Positions 51,601 through 61,034 of a stretch of 64,000 nucleotides of DNA are shown here, piece after piece (positions within the stretch are counted from its first letter, which is position 1; each line of letters opens with the position of its first letter). Source of the stretch: Latrodectus hesperus. Its lineage: Eukaryota; Arthropoda; Arachnida; Araneae; Theridiidae. The stretch lies in the NCBI GenBank assembly GCA_037975125.1, contig CM075852.1:11040814-11104813 (forward strand). The letters are read 5' to 3'. The translations under genes and the position numbers were made by a program. The notes beneath the pieces were generated by a model. That model was not told where the DNA came from and did not search any database. It was given only the letters and a program-made list of their open reading frames with translations.

Positions 51601-53837
51601 AGAAATGAATACATGCTTTTCATTCCTATTTTATATATAATTAAATGAACCTTAAAAAATTATAAATAAAAACTGTTTTCTTGTTTTCATTATTTCTAAA
51701 ATTTCTACTATTAAAGACTTACATGAAGAAAATATAATTTTTATATTAAATTATATGATGAATTTATATCATTTCATGCACACATGCCAGTTAACAATTA
51801 TAAATAAGAAACCATTTTATTTTGATGTATCCAATAACCAAGTATATTAAATATGGTAAGAAAATTTCAACACTTATTCACACTTCATTAAAAGTAATTG
51901 TTGAATTACTATTCTGTCATCACTTTTTGATTCATGAATGCTCTATTGGCTAATCGCACAACTTCAGTTACAACAACAAAAAAAGTAACAGAATATGGTA
52001 ATTTTTAAATTACTATAAAACATTTCAAAATAATTTATTTCATGCAAAAAATTGCTACTTCAAAGCAAATATTAAAATTAACTTTTAAATAAGAATGCTT
52101 CAATTTTTCCTATGTGTACATATATGTAGTACATTTTTTTTTATTATATGTTCTATTAATAACTCACCATTTTCTTATTTTGTTGATGCAATATATTTTA
52201 AAAGTAATGAGATGCAATATATTTTAAGAGAGACAGAAACAAATATTACATTTAAAATAAACTAATCAGATAGTTTCACTAAAGCACTTTAACACAACAG
52301 AGTTCAATAATGACCTATTTTAAAATTGGATTCTAAATTTCTACAAATAAATTATCCACAGTAGAAGTTGAATGACTCATGATACAAGAAACACAAATAG
52401 AAGAAATTTAGACAAAAATTTATCACATCGATATCAACTTGATAAAAGTACACAGTACAAGTAATAAATTAAATGACCACAATATTAAATAAGTTAAATT
52501 TTTTCACTAAAATTTATTTATTACATGTTATGTTTTATTAACATCAATGCTTTTTTACTTCAATGAATTGGAATACTTTCAGATATCAATGTTTATAACA
52601 AGCTGATTTCAGTAGCATTTATTACTGCACACAAGATAACACATACTTAATAAAATAATTTTAAAAGTCACAATGTTTAGATTAAAAGGAAAAGAATGCA
52701 AAAAAGAATTCCAAAAATTTTTCTTTAGAATCAGAAGATCTAAATTTTTAAAAAAATTATACAGTATTTTCATTAATATGTCACAGTAAATGATATCAGT
52801 ATTTAAAAAACAAATGCAACATTTAAATAATCAACACCATCAGAAACAGCTCAAATAAATTATTTAAGTAAAGATTTTTCATTTTACTGTAAAAAATTTT
52901 ATGACACTTCTCCAAAACTGATAAATTAAAATTGATTTACTAATAATGCATACGCTTAAGAGGCTATAAAACAAAACAACAAAATTCCTCATTTGTAATT
53001 AACACAGAATTCTTTTGTTCAAATCTAAGAGTACTGATTTGGATCTTCAATACTCCTTGAGATGGCATTGATTTTTGTTATTTACCATTTTTTTTGTTTG
53101 CTTCTGTAATCTTTTCTATCATAGGCTTTATTATTTAACAATTGAACACTAGGAAGTCTACAAAAAATGAGAATTTTTATAAGTAAAAATTAATATCTCA
53201 TTCCCTATTCTTTGCTTTCCTAGCTAAGAGAAGGACCTAATTATGTCATTAAATATGGCAAAGCTACTAAGATTCTTTCAAAAGAATTTGTTATTATTCA
53301 ATATTTTAATTATGTTTTGTTACCATCAAATAATATAAATATACACAGAAATCAACAAAACATACGAATATATGTAACAGTTTCAGAAAAACTACCAAAT
53401 CATGAACATCAATAATTTACACTAAACTTCTAAGAACATAATTAAACATTTCATTTGATGGCGTTTTCTCCTATCGAAATCTTTGTTAAAAAAATTAAAA
53501 AATGGGAATAGAATTTTCATAATATTTCATATTAGAGTAAACATATTAAAAAATATTACAAAGTTTTAAGTTGTTTGATTAAAAATGGATAAAACAACAA
53601 TAACAATATGTTTATCACAAGGAAAATGTTTTCATCACGTAGCATCGTTTTCTAATTTTGCTTGATTTCAGATAAATTTAACAATTAACATATTTAGACA
53701 ATTTATCCTTTAAAAGAATAATTACTTATTAATAACATTACCTGGCCAATTATTAATCCTGTTTGAATATCTTTATTTTTGATCAACTGATTCAAATTGT
53801 CCTGAACTGTATTATCATACGTAATCAGTCTTCCCAT
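30604..53837 (-). CDS. odr4: ODR-4 homologue, eleven coding exons
   Basis: Exons in transcript order: 53837-53742, 50829-50668, 48385-48290, 48157-48066, 45862-45826, 42544-42218, 41771-41652, 37966-37879, 35908-35726, 32572-32483, 30677-30604. All have AG/GT borders and compatible phases, and total 1365 bp (454 residues plus stop), the length I recall for vertebrate ODR4. Family landmarks include the start MGRLITYDNTVQ, TGLIIGQCSPQKD, W-I-C-Q-H-A, LPGGLDILGFYII, KIICRTYD, KGTMHCRGYIY, and RVFAPLPQND followed by CDY. The C-terminal exon holds one membrane segment (VVGVVTTIAVGVIAYVI) and a short polar tail. In worms ODR-4 is an ER-associated tail-anchored protein needed for chemoreceptor GPCR folding and trafficking. 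In animals it pairs with the UFM1 protease UFSP2; the N-terminal half is MPN-like. Exon 5 (37 bp) is set by similarity: its acceptor at 45863-45865 restores a gap-free alignment. The introns carry several transposons. Confidence 0.93.
33020..33210 (-). mobile_element. SINE copy of the second tRNA-derived family
   Basis: The minus strand reads AAGCTGGTTACCTGAATTG, then GGTTTCAAATCCCACCTTG, then TTGTTGTGGTTCAGAATCC. This parallels the copy at 23.4 kb in order and spacing. It lies downstream of the penultimate exon boundary, in the intron between exons 9 and 10 of the odr-4 homologue. The 87-codon frame here is incidental. Confidence 0.6.
34602..34872 (+). repeat. LTR-like dispersed repeat, copy A
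   Basis: Begins TGTGATGTTGTCATGAACCTG and ends near TTGATTTTCA. It is clearly related along its length to 58146-58460 and, inverted, to 57508-57797. TG...CA ends and the size fit a solo LTR, but no target duplication is certain. Confidence 0.65.
36841..36873. repeat. (TA)n(TG)n microsatellite
   Basis: A short TA run passes into TG repeats with a single CG interruption, in an intron of the odr-4 homologue. Confidence 0.85.
36900..37490 (-). pseudogene. Old Tc1-like transposon remnant
   Basis: On the minus strand near 37040-37115 the frame reads D-F-K-P-F-H-W-S-S-K-Y-P-D-K, then I-I-I-K-H-I-W-N-A-L-Q. This is a decayed form of the final catalytic block (SPDLN...IEHIWDALQ) of Tc1-type enzymes. 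The rest is too degraded to read. It lies in an intron of the odr-4 homologue. Confidence 0.5.
39050..39135 (-). mobile_element. SINE fragment, second tRNA-derived family
   Basis: The minus strand contains TTACTTGGCAACTAAATG, GCTATGGCTTTCTCC and GGGTTTAATTCCCGTCTC, matching the A-box and B-box positions of the copies at 23.4 and 33.1 kb with many substitutions. Confidence 0.45.
39826..41428 (-). mobile_element. Near-full-length Tc1-type transposon with IR/DR ends
   Basis: The 1603-bp element is flanked by TA (39824-39825, 41429-41430). The first 57 bp (39826-39882, starting TACACTGGTGG) are exactly inverted at 41372-41428. Weaker inverted similarity extends to about 215 bp at each end. Each end carries two direct copies of GTGGAAATGCAATTAAAGACACT-like sequence, the outer one near the tip and the inner one at 40016-40038 or 41212-41234. 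This is the IR/DR arrangement known from Sleeping-Beauty-type elements. It sits in an intron of the odr-4 homologue, on the same strand. Confidence 0.93.
40205..41050 (-). pseudogene. Broken Tc1 transposase inside the IR/DR element
   Basis: An N-terminal paired-like HTH is readable from about 41050 (EERSKFRILKEEGYSNRSIA). A frame at 40921-40580 then covers the second HTH and runs to V-V-F-S-V-E-K-M-F-N-L-D-G-P-D. Family members have S-D-E-K here, so the first catalytic Asp is replaced by Val. Stops and a frame change follow between 40580 and 40471. The last frame (40471-40205) has IFQQDNANIH (second Asp) and WPASSPDLNPIENIWG (Glu), then ends near the usual C-terminus. The copy is inactive, but its binding ends are preserved. 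Confidence 0.85.
43820..44260 (+). pseudogene. Possible piggyBac-type transposase C-terminal remnant
   Basis: In one plus-strand frame C-H-I-C-P-G-K-K-D-K-T appears near 44143-44175. After a frame change, CSSKWDRSIGCEY follows. Together they resemble the cysteine-rich tail (CxxC...CSKC...C..H) of piggyBac-type transposases. The upstream sequence is too decayed to confirm. A 188-codon minus-strand open frame covers the same DNA and is hydrophobic by composition. Located in an odr-4 intron. Confidence 0.3.
44647..44723. repeat. Perfect 35-bp inverted repeat with a 7-bp loop
   Basis: 44647-44681 (AATTAGACCAAAACCTAC...) is the exact reverse complement of 44689-44723, separated by TGCTACT. The right arm continues into a diverged SINE copy (to about 44825), so the hairpin seems to come from an inverted duplication of that SINE's 3' part. 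Confidence 0.93.
44724..44825 (-). mobile_element. SINE fragment, second tRNA-derived family
   Basis: The minus strand reads CTGGTAACCAAATGATTTG, then GGTTTGATTCTTGACCTC and GACTTGGATTTTTGTAGCC. This follows the order of the other copies. It is joined to the hairpin at 44647-44723. Confidence 0.5.
47050..47720 (-). pseudogene. Old Tc1-like transposon remnant
   Basis: The minus strand near 47290-47345 reads L-A-E-S-P-Y-L-N-L-V-E-H-L-Y-G-K, a decayed SPDLNPIEHLWG block. Surrounding sequence has the composition of a degraded transposon but no other firm motif. It lies in the intron between exons 4 and 5 of the odr-4 homologue. Confidence 0.5.
48832..48871. repeat. Short hairpin
   Basis: TATAGCTACAGCTACAATA is inverted two bases later with one mismatch. 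In intron 2 of the odr-4 homologue; no function is evident. Confidence 0.75.
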
Positions 53838-54642
53838 TTTGAAAATTAATAATATGTTAATTTAAATATGCAATCAGACATAAATTGAAAATTAATCAAT
53901 ATTTCTTGCAATGTAAGAGCCGCATTGTTAACGTGTTAAATATAACACGTTACATTCAGCCGCAAAAGAAACGAAAGTAACAGAAATAATAGAACAGAAA
54001 CGTAAACAAAAAGTTTTGAATCGATAAAGATTAAGTAATGATATATTTTTTTCAGACGAAATTCTACAATATTTTACTGTTTTTTAAACTTTCTGAAGCA
54101 TTTTATTATTTCTTAAATATATATAATACTATTTAAAATTTAATTCGAGATGATTTCGTTTATATCGCCGTAAATTGTTTTTATTACTAAAAATTGCAAT
54201 ATGTAAGACAAAATTTATATTAATAACCACCCTCATTATAGTATAATAATATGTCATGAATTTATAATAAAATTATTAATCAGTTAACGAAAAAATCAAA
54301 ATTTCTTGTCTGTCAGACATATAACATTAACTGTGAAAAAAAACAACTAAGCAGTTCTTTATCATTTATCTGGCTCTGGCAATGAACGTTGTTTTCTCAA
54401 GAACTGAATTGAAATAAGGTGTGATTATATTGCATCGAAATTGAACTGAAGTTAAAATTTTTGTTTATTTTACCCTCTTTTATTTGAAAATGAACTAAGT
54501 AGTTTAATTGAGGCATTGTTTTTTCGCTTAATTGCATTCATATGTATGAAAAAAGGATTAGAGAAAACTGTTATGTCGATACACAATTAGGTTTAGCGTT
54601 GTTTCCATGTGCGTATAATAATTTCATCGGTCAAAATTATCC
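53838..54642. promoter_or_regulatory. Shared upstream region of two divergent genes
   Basis: The start codons of the odr-4 homologue (minus) and the zinc-finger gene (plus) are 805 bp apart with no coding sequence between them. A bidirectional promoter is therefore likely. A palindrome TAACGTGTTA-AATA-TAACACGTTA (53929-53952) lies about 100 bp upstream of the odr-4 start codon, bracketed by two GCCGCA/GCCGCAT words. No TATA box can be assigned with confidence in such AT-rich DNA. Confidence 0.6.
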
Positions 54643-55737
54643 ATGCCCAAAATTTTAAATCTTTCACCGAGGAAGGAAATAAATATGTCTCTTAGTCAAG
54701 AAATGTGCATGGAAGTTTCTGTCGAAATTGTGTCACCCAACGAAATTTGCATAAAAGAAGAAAGTGTGGATGATATGCCTAGTTGCTCTAGAGAAAACAA
54801 AACTAGCCGCAAAAAGCCTTTCTCTTGCGAAGTGTGTGAAAAGTCATTTTCTACTGAAGAAAATTTACAAGGACATTTCCTTATGCATACTGGCTTCAAA
54901 CCATTCTGTGACAAAGAAGATGAAGACGATGCTCCTCGCTGTTCAAAAGAAAACAAGAATGCCCGTGATAAAACTATAATATGTGAAGTGTGTGATAAAT
55001 CTTTTTTATCAGAAGAAAAATTTCAAGAACATTATCTTGTCCATTCTGGTGTGAAGCCATTTATTTGCGATATTTGTCTTAAGGGGTTTGCCAACAAAAG
55101 TAATCTTCAGCGACATAGACTTATACATAGCGCTGAGAAACCATATGTCTGTGAGGTGTGTAGCAAAGGTTTTGCTGACAAATACACATTCCAAATGCAC
55201 AAACAAATACATATGGGAGATAAACATGTATGTGATATATGCTTCCGAGAGTTCACTCAAAAATCCAATCTTAAAAGGCATTATACAAATCATTCTGAAT
55301 ATAGGCCTCATGGTTGCAGCTTATGTGGGAAACGGTTTACAGACAAATATACGTTGGAAACTCATTTGGCTATTCACACTGGAGAAAAGTTCATATGTGA
55401 TGTTTGTTTTCAAGGGTTTACTCAAAAATCTAATTTAAAAAGGCATTATATGTTGCATTATGCTGTGAAACCATTTGCATGTGATGTTTGTGGAAAGAGT
55501 TATGCAGATAATTATACTTTCCAAGTTCATCGGTTGATACATACTGGAGAAAAGCATACATGTACTGTTTGTAATAGAGGCTTCACTCAAAAAAGTAACC
55601 TAAGACGACATTTTGCTACTCACTTAAAAGAAAAAAAGTATCACTATTGTTTGCGATGTCCTAAGAAATTTCTAAGAGAAGATAAATTAGAAAAGCATGA
55701 ACTTACTCATTTGAAAGGCTATTTTTCTGATTCGTAA
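54643..55737 (+). CDS. Ten-finger C2H2 zinc-finger protein, single exon
   Basis: A 364-residue frame; an in-frame TAA at 54619-54621 fixes the start as the first Met. Fingers (first Cys to last His): 62-82, 114-134, 142-162, 170-190, 197-217, 225-245, 252-272, 280-300, 307-327, 336-356. All keep CX2CX12HX3H. Several linkers are TGEK-like, as in DNA-binding arrays. Fingers 5, 7 and 9 share recognition helix QKSNL(K/R)R, and fingers 4, 6 and 8 share D-(K/N)-Y-T-(F/L), so a two-finger unit has been multiplied with a 55-residue period. By the usual contact code QxSNxxR favours GAA. The N-terminal acidic linker plus finger is also duplicated (39-82 and 91-134). No KRAB, ZAD, BTB or SCAN domain is seen. 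Probably a nuclear transcription factor; no orthologue can be named. Confidence 0.92.
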   Translation: MPKILNLSPRKEINMSLSQEMCMEVSVEIVSPNEICIKEESVDDMPSCSRENKTSRKKPFSCEVCEKSFSTEENLQGHFLMHTGFKPFCDKEDEDDAPRCSKENKNARDKTIICEVCDKSFLSEEKFQEHYLVHSGVKPFICDICLKGFANKSNLQRHRLIHSAEKPYVCEVCSKGFADKYTFQMHKQIHMGDKHVCDICFREFTQKSNLKRHYTNHSEYRPHGCSLCGKRFTDKYTLETHLAIHTGEKFICDVCFQGFTQKSNLKRHYMLHYAVKPFACDVCGKSYADNYTFQVHRLIHTGEKHTCTVCNRGFTQKSNLRRHFATHLKEKKYHYCLRCPKKFLREDKLEKHELTHLKGYFSDS

Positions 55738-57507
55738 TTTTATTTTTGAAAATGTATTTAGTACAAGTATTTTGAATTTAGTAGAAACCTCAACTATACA
55801 TCTAAGTTATAAATAATTCAGTTTACAGGATAATTAATTGTATTATTGTGTATGACTGTTTACCAAAGTCTTCTAATTCAGCTGTCAATTAAATTTGATA
55901 ATGTATCTGTTTCGATTAAAATTAAATATGTTTCTGTTGATCACAATTTGCTAATGCATAGTTTATGTAAGATCTGAATCAAAGATGTGTCAAAGTGAAT
56001 AAATCAGTATATTATGAATTAGTGTTTTCTTAAAAATTATAATTTGATATATTTCATTGTATTAGTTATAAATCTATTTACATTTTAAAGAAATTTTATT
56101 AGTAAAATCAACTATTAATTAGGAATTTCTAAATGCTATTCTCATTTAATTTAAGCTAGTTTGAGGTATATTTAGTACCATATTGTGTGATGGAAATAGG
56201 TATATGGAATAATACATATAAATAAAAAAAATTAAAAGCTACTTTGTTTTGAAAAGCAAACAACTTGAGTTTGTAAATATATTATTTAAAATCTAAAAAA
56301 AGCAATTTTTTTTATCTGCGCTAGTAAAAAATAACTAATTGTGGTAAAAAATGCTGCTGAATCTCGTAAAAACATAAATTGGGAAGTTGATAAAAAGTTA
56401 TTTGAATAAATTCTTATTTAAAAAGTATAATTTTTAAATAATGCATTTTATTTTACAAATATGTAATTTAAAATCTTTGTCTTTCATATTGCGAGTTAAT
56501 CAACTGATTCTGAACAATCCAAAAATTTGTGGATTGGTATCCCTCCTTGGGCTTAGATGCCTGTAATGGTAATTTATTTATTTTCGAAACTGGTATAATC
56601 AAGTTTTTTTTTCAGAATTGTGTAATTTTATTGATTACATTCTAGGATCTAAACATTTTTTTTTTCATTCTAAAGAGAAATTTAAACCCCATAGGATTAT
56701 AAGTTACTTAATTGAATGTAATTGCTGAAACAATAAGCAATTTTATTTACTTTTCTTATGAAATAGGTGACAGTATAAACTTAAAGATAATAATTTTGTA
56801 CTATGTAAAATGGTAATGAAAATTTAAAATCTAATTCAGTTAGAATAATACTGAAAAATATTGTTTCTTACAATAAATTTTTCATTGATTCTTTGAAAAC
56901 TAATTTAAAAAAAATGTCAATGAATATTTTCACGAGACTAATTTTATTGACATTGTAACTTAAGCTGATTATAGTTAATTTAACATAAACAGTTTTCACC
57001 TGTTTATATATTTATACATATTTTAATAAAATAAATTTTTTTTTATACTTGAATTTTTTTTTCACTTGTTTTCTCGATTCATTTTTTTAATCTGCATATT
57101 GTCGAATAAATTTATTGCTTTTTAAAAATTTTTTTAAATTTGTGAGAATGAATGAATGTAATTATTATTTTTTACAATTTGTTTGCTTCCACATTATGTT
57201 TTGTTATTTAAGCATTATAATAGCTTTTTTATAATCAATATAAGTTATTAGAAGTAGATTACAATTTCTTTTAAATTTTATATGGACAGCAATATTTTCA
57301 TTCTTTTTCAATTTTGAGTTATTGAATAATTTAGCATGTTTGTATCTAATAGTTAGGATAAAAAATACTGTGAATGTCATCTCATCGTGCAAAAGTAAAA
57401 CTGCTGGTAAATTTTTACAGAAAGAAAGTACACTGTGATAAATTCAAAATAAAATGTTTGAAGGGTTTCTAAAAAATTTTTTCATATCAGAGCACTTAAA
57501 ATGTTTG
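55738..57507. other. 3' UTR and AT-rich intergenic stretch
   Basis: No gene is seen. A segment at 56490-56575 (TTGGTATCCCTCCTTGGGCTTAG) faintly resembles the B-box side of the second SINE family, but is too diverged to call. Confidence 0.4.
55998..56003 (+). terminator. Candidate polyadenylation signal of the zinc-finger gene
   Basis: AATAAA 261 bp after the stop codon. Plausible by position only. Confidence 0.4.
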
Positions 57508-57797
57508 TGAAAATCAAGCATTTAACAGATGAGAACTTTCGATTTCGTTATGTGCCAATGTAAGAGACACAAGAGATATAGTGGGAGTGTGTCGAAGCGA
57601 GAGGAACGGTGTGGTTGTGTAAAGAAGAGTGGTAGCAGAGGTACCGTTTCCAGGCAATGGGAAATACATGTATTTTAATAATGTAAAAAGAACCATCTAA
57701 ATTTGTTTGTTAATTTAAAATAAATGTATCCTTAAAGTAAAGATATTTTGGTTTTAGTGAACGATCCTGGAAACGACAGGTTCGTGGAATCATCACA
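57508..57797 (-). repeat. LTR-like dispersed repeat, copy C (inverted)
   Basis: Read on the minus strand it starts TGTGATGATTCCACGAACCTG and ends TTGATTTTCA. Clear similarity to copies at 34602 and 58146 covers both ends and the TGGCA.A.AA.GAAAT block. It is more diverged and partly rearranged in the middle. Confidence 0.6.
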
Positions 57798-58145
57798 ATG
57801 TTTTTCCTTTTAAATTTTATGTATGTTTTACTCAAAAATTCTCCTATTTGAATTGTTTTAATTATTCTAAATGTACTGACATAATCATCATTGTTTGTAA
57901 CAAAAATGAAAATTTTTGAAATCCGATTGTATAGTAATTATTATATTATTCGCATTCAATTATTATAAAGAATTAACTTTTATGTAAACATCATTGTTTT
58001 AAGTTGTAGAATAAATTATTTCTATTATCACACACTTAAAAATTTTTTTTAAATATAAGCTTTCTGAATGAAATTACTATCAAGGCAAAATATTAAATTT
58101 CTTTTCTATATTTATTAATGAAGTAAAGAGTTCTTTAAAAGTACT

Positions 58146-58460
58146 TGTGATGGTGTCATGAACCTGTCGTCTTCAGGATAGTCCAATAATACAAAATACC
58201 TTCTTTCTGACAACACAATATTCCACATTAACATACACAAACATTAATTATCAACACAAACATAACTTTAGACGTTTTTCGCCACATTATTCAAAGATAC
58301 AAAAAATTTTCATTGCCTTGGGAGCCATACTTCCGCTTTCACTGATATTCACAACCACTAACCATTCCTAGCACTCAGACAAGACTCACTCTATATATCT
58401 TTCCCATCGGCAGACAATGAAATTGAGTTTTAGTTTCTGTTAAGGGCTTGATTTTCACAC
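58146..58460 (+). repeat. LTR-like dispersed repeat, copy B
   Basis: Starts TGTGATGGTGTCATGAACCTG and ends near TTGATTTTCA. It is about 40 bp longer than copy A because of an extra segment near 58196-58235. It lies about 350 bp from the inverted copy C. Confidence 0.65.
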
Positions 58461-59460
58461 TACTGTACAAAAAATTTGGAATTGGAAAAGTAAATTATTG
58501 TCTTTTAATCATGCTAATTTTTTTCTGAATATGCATATTTAAAATAATATTGCTTCTAAAAAATTTTTGTACATTATCATTTCCAAATATTTTTGTTTAC
58601 ATTTTTGTTACACCTAGTTGCAAAACATTATTTTTGTTTTTCTATGATAGCAAATCTGATATACTTATAAGTAAGATATTTGAGGAATGTGATTTCACAC
58701 ACACACAATCATATGTTGATCATATAAGTAAAGTTGCAAGTATTTTCCTTCTTTGAAAAGTAGAGGCAATCCTTTTACTCAAAACAATATATTCTTTTAT
58801 TTGGGAATTTTTTTAAAAAATATCCCATCATAATATGCGATTTTTTTCTTGTATTTCTGCTAACTAAGTGTAACTTTATATTTTTGCAAATTATTTTATT
58901 GGTAACGCTCTTATGTTTTTTAAATGTAATATAAATGGCTTGATTAACTATAACTTGAATTTTCCAGCGTCAAATATTTCTAGAAAATTTGCATTTAACA
59001 GTTGGTTAATCATAAAGAGTAACAAAGTAATTTAACTTTGTAAGTGATATGATGTGATGATGAACTTCATAAGTGATGTCTGTTTAATAGTACATAAAAG
59101 AAGAAAAACTTGTATGTTTAATTGAGCATTAAAATTTAAAAGAAATAACTGAATATTTTACTAAAATCAATAAATAAAAATATTGCAAGGAAAAGTAGTT
59201 AAAATATACACAGAATAGATGAATAATATATTTTGGAACCATTGTCAAATTTTTTTGAATTATTAGTTTCTTCATTGTTATTAAGAAGTATTTGTTAGAT
59301 AGAAATTTAAATTTTTACCTCGCTGCATATGAATGACATTCTGATCAGATTAAACCAACTGTTCTTGAAGATTTTTATTTTCAAATATTTACAATTAAAA
59401 ACTTTAAAAAAATGAAATTTAAATCAAATTTATAACCATGTTGAAAAATGAGTACTGATT
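58461..59460. other. AT-rich intergenic stretch, no gene seen
   Basis: No supported coding, RNA or repeat feature. A 68-codon frame at 58550 is A/T-driven. Confidence 0.45.
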
Positions 59461-59461
59461 T

Positions 59462-60110
59462 TTTTTTTATTACTATTATTATTATCCTACGCCCGACTTT
59501 GGTTTTTCAACCATCAGTCTGTCGGGCAGCCCAATACAATCTTGAGGTGAATGAAAAGTCATCTTCCGCAGAATTTCTTACTGCGACATCTGAAAGTCCA
59601 GGGCAAGTGTAAAGGTGGTCATCAGTCATGTCCTCTAGCCCACAAAAAAGGCAGATAGGAGAGTCCCTCAAACCCAAATGGTGATGTTTATGCAGATAAT
59701 CATGCCCAATTTTAAGGCGAAAATTAACCATTCCTACAGCTCTGAGGAGGTTGCACGGAATAGGCTTTGTTAGTAAGGAAGCCCATGCTTTCCTCTTTGT
59801 GCACATCTTGTAAACATTTCTACGATAGGAGGCTAGATTTGACTTAATAAGCCTTTTAACAGTTTGGTACTCCAAGGCTGGAGAAGGCAGATGTAGATCT
59901 GAGCCAGCCTTTGCTAATTTGTCAGCTGCGTCATTTCCCGCGATATCACAGTGGCTGGGTATCCATTGCAACACAATTTGACGTCCCTCTTCTAGTAGAG
60001 AACTAATTGCCATCTGACGAAGATAAACAGACCCAATACTGCTAGGAGCAATTGAAGAGAGACTTGATGGTGGTTAGTCTCTATCTTCAATTGCTTGGTT
60101 ATAAAATCTG
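59462..60110 (-). mobile_element. 3' end of a non-LTR retrotransposon (RNase H and zinc-knuckle tail)
   Basis: A minus-strand frame (60013-59507, 168 codons) has I-V-L-Q-W-I-P-S-H-C-D-I-A-G-N-D-A-A-D-K-L-A-K, the final RNase H motif, then a C-terminal CX2CX8HX3C motif (CLFC...HLYTC). The stop is followed by a short tail passing into ATAATAATA and A-rich sequence (59462-59490). Upstream of 60013 the frame is broken by stops, so the copy is 5'-truncated or decayed. It has the same knuckle spacing as the tail at 6.7 kb but is a different family. Confidence 0.85.
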
Positions 60111-60637
60111 ATATTGTTTCTGATCCTCGTGATCAGCAGTGCATCAGGTCCATGTGTTCATTCACCCTGAAGAAATCAAGTACTAATAGGGAATCTGAAC
60201 TTTGATATTCTTTCATAAATTTAGATTAATAATTTGTAAAGATAACTTGTCATTTAATTATTTTCTAAGAATTTGTAAGAATCTCCAAAAAAAATTGTTT
60301 CAAATGCTTAAATAATTGCCCATGACACCATTAAGTCCATGCATTAATACATTCAATTACAAATGTAGTAAAGTACTTAAAGAGGGAACATGGTTGGAAT
60401 TCTCATATGAATTTGACATTTTAAGTGCAGTGCATTCGTCAATCTATGACTCGCCGATAAAAATATACCTATATGTCATTTTGACATGTTGGTTAGGCTT
60501 TGTTAAAAAAAAAACTGAAAAACGTAAAGAGTCGACTTTAATAAAGGGCAATTACTGGATGAATTTCGACAAACCCACAGCATCATTTTTTTGTACACAC
60601 AATTTTCCTGCGCACCACAGATTTTGCGAGTATTGAC

Positions 60638-60699
60638 TGACGTTACGATCGACCTAGCAACCGTAGATTGGTTTTTTTGGACACATTTAAAGGCAAATC
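60638..60699 (+). promoter_or_regulatory. Promoter-like motif cluster
   Basis: Within 62 bp lie TGACGTTA (60638-60645, CRE-like), CTAGCAACC (60654-60662, an RFX/X-box-type half site) and ATTGG (60667-60671, inverted CCAAT), directly before the ATG at 60700. Each motif is short; only the clustering and position make it notable. Confidence 0.3.
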
Positions 60700-61034
60700 A
60701 TGGCTACCAAGTGTGTCTCGTATATGTCTTTTTTATCAGCACAAGGGCTTGAAAATTATAAAAATAAATTGTTGTTATGTGATGGAGAAGATCGATATGC
60801 TATATAAATAGACTAAAGTACTAGCAGTAATGACGAAAATAAATGGCCACAAAAATCAGCTATGGAGATAATGTAGATTATTTAGTATTTTTAACACATT
60901 GCATTACATATTGTCAGATGAAAGCCTACAAATCTTTAGAATCCCACAATTATTTCACAAATGGATTTGGTTCTCTTGAAATTCTTACAAAATGGTCGCA
61001 AAATGCATATGTATTACTGATGGGACAATTATGA
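60700..61034 (+). pseudogene. Broken N-terminal part of a SWIM/YqaJ-associated gene family
   Basis: An ATG in fair context (60700) opens a 35-codon frame, M-A-T-K-C-V-S-Y-M-S-F-L-S-A-Q-G-L-E-N-Y, ending at TAA (60805-60807). After stops, other frames give K-W-P-Q-I-S-Y-G-D then D-Y-L-V-F-L, and at about 60921 MKAYKSLESHNYFTNGF. The order (GL..Y..KL, then WP...YGDI.DYL, then LKAYKSLEAYNYF..G) matches the N-terminus of a multicopy animal protein family that often carries SWIM or YqaJ-like domains further on; the identification is from memory. Frame breaks suggest a pseudogene, although the upstream region looks promoter-like. Confidence 0.5.

Noticed and set aside
59450..60190. Target duplication AGTACTGAT/AGTACTAAT around the non-LTR tail
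   Set aside because: Only a short imperfect match; the upstream boundary is not fixed, so it may be chance.
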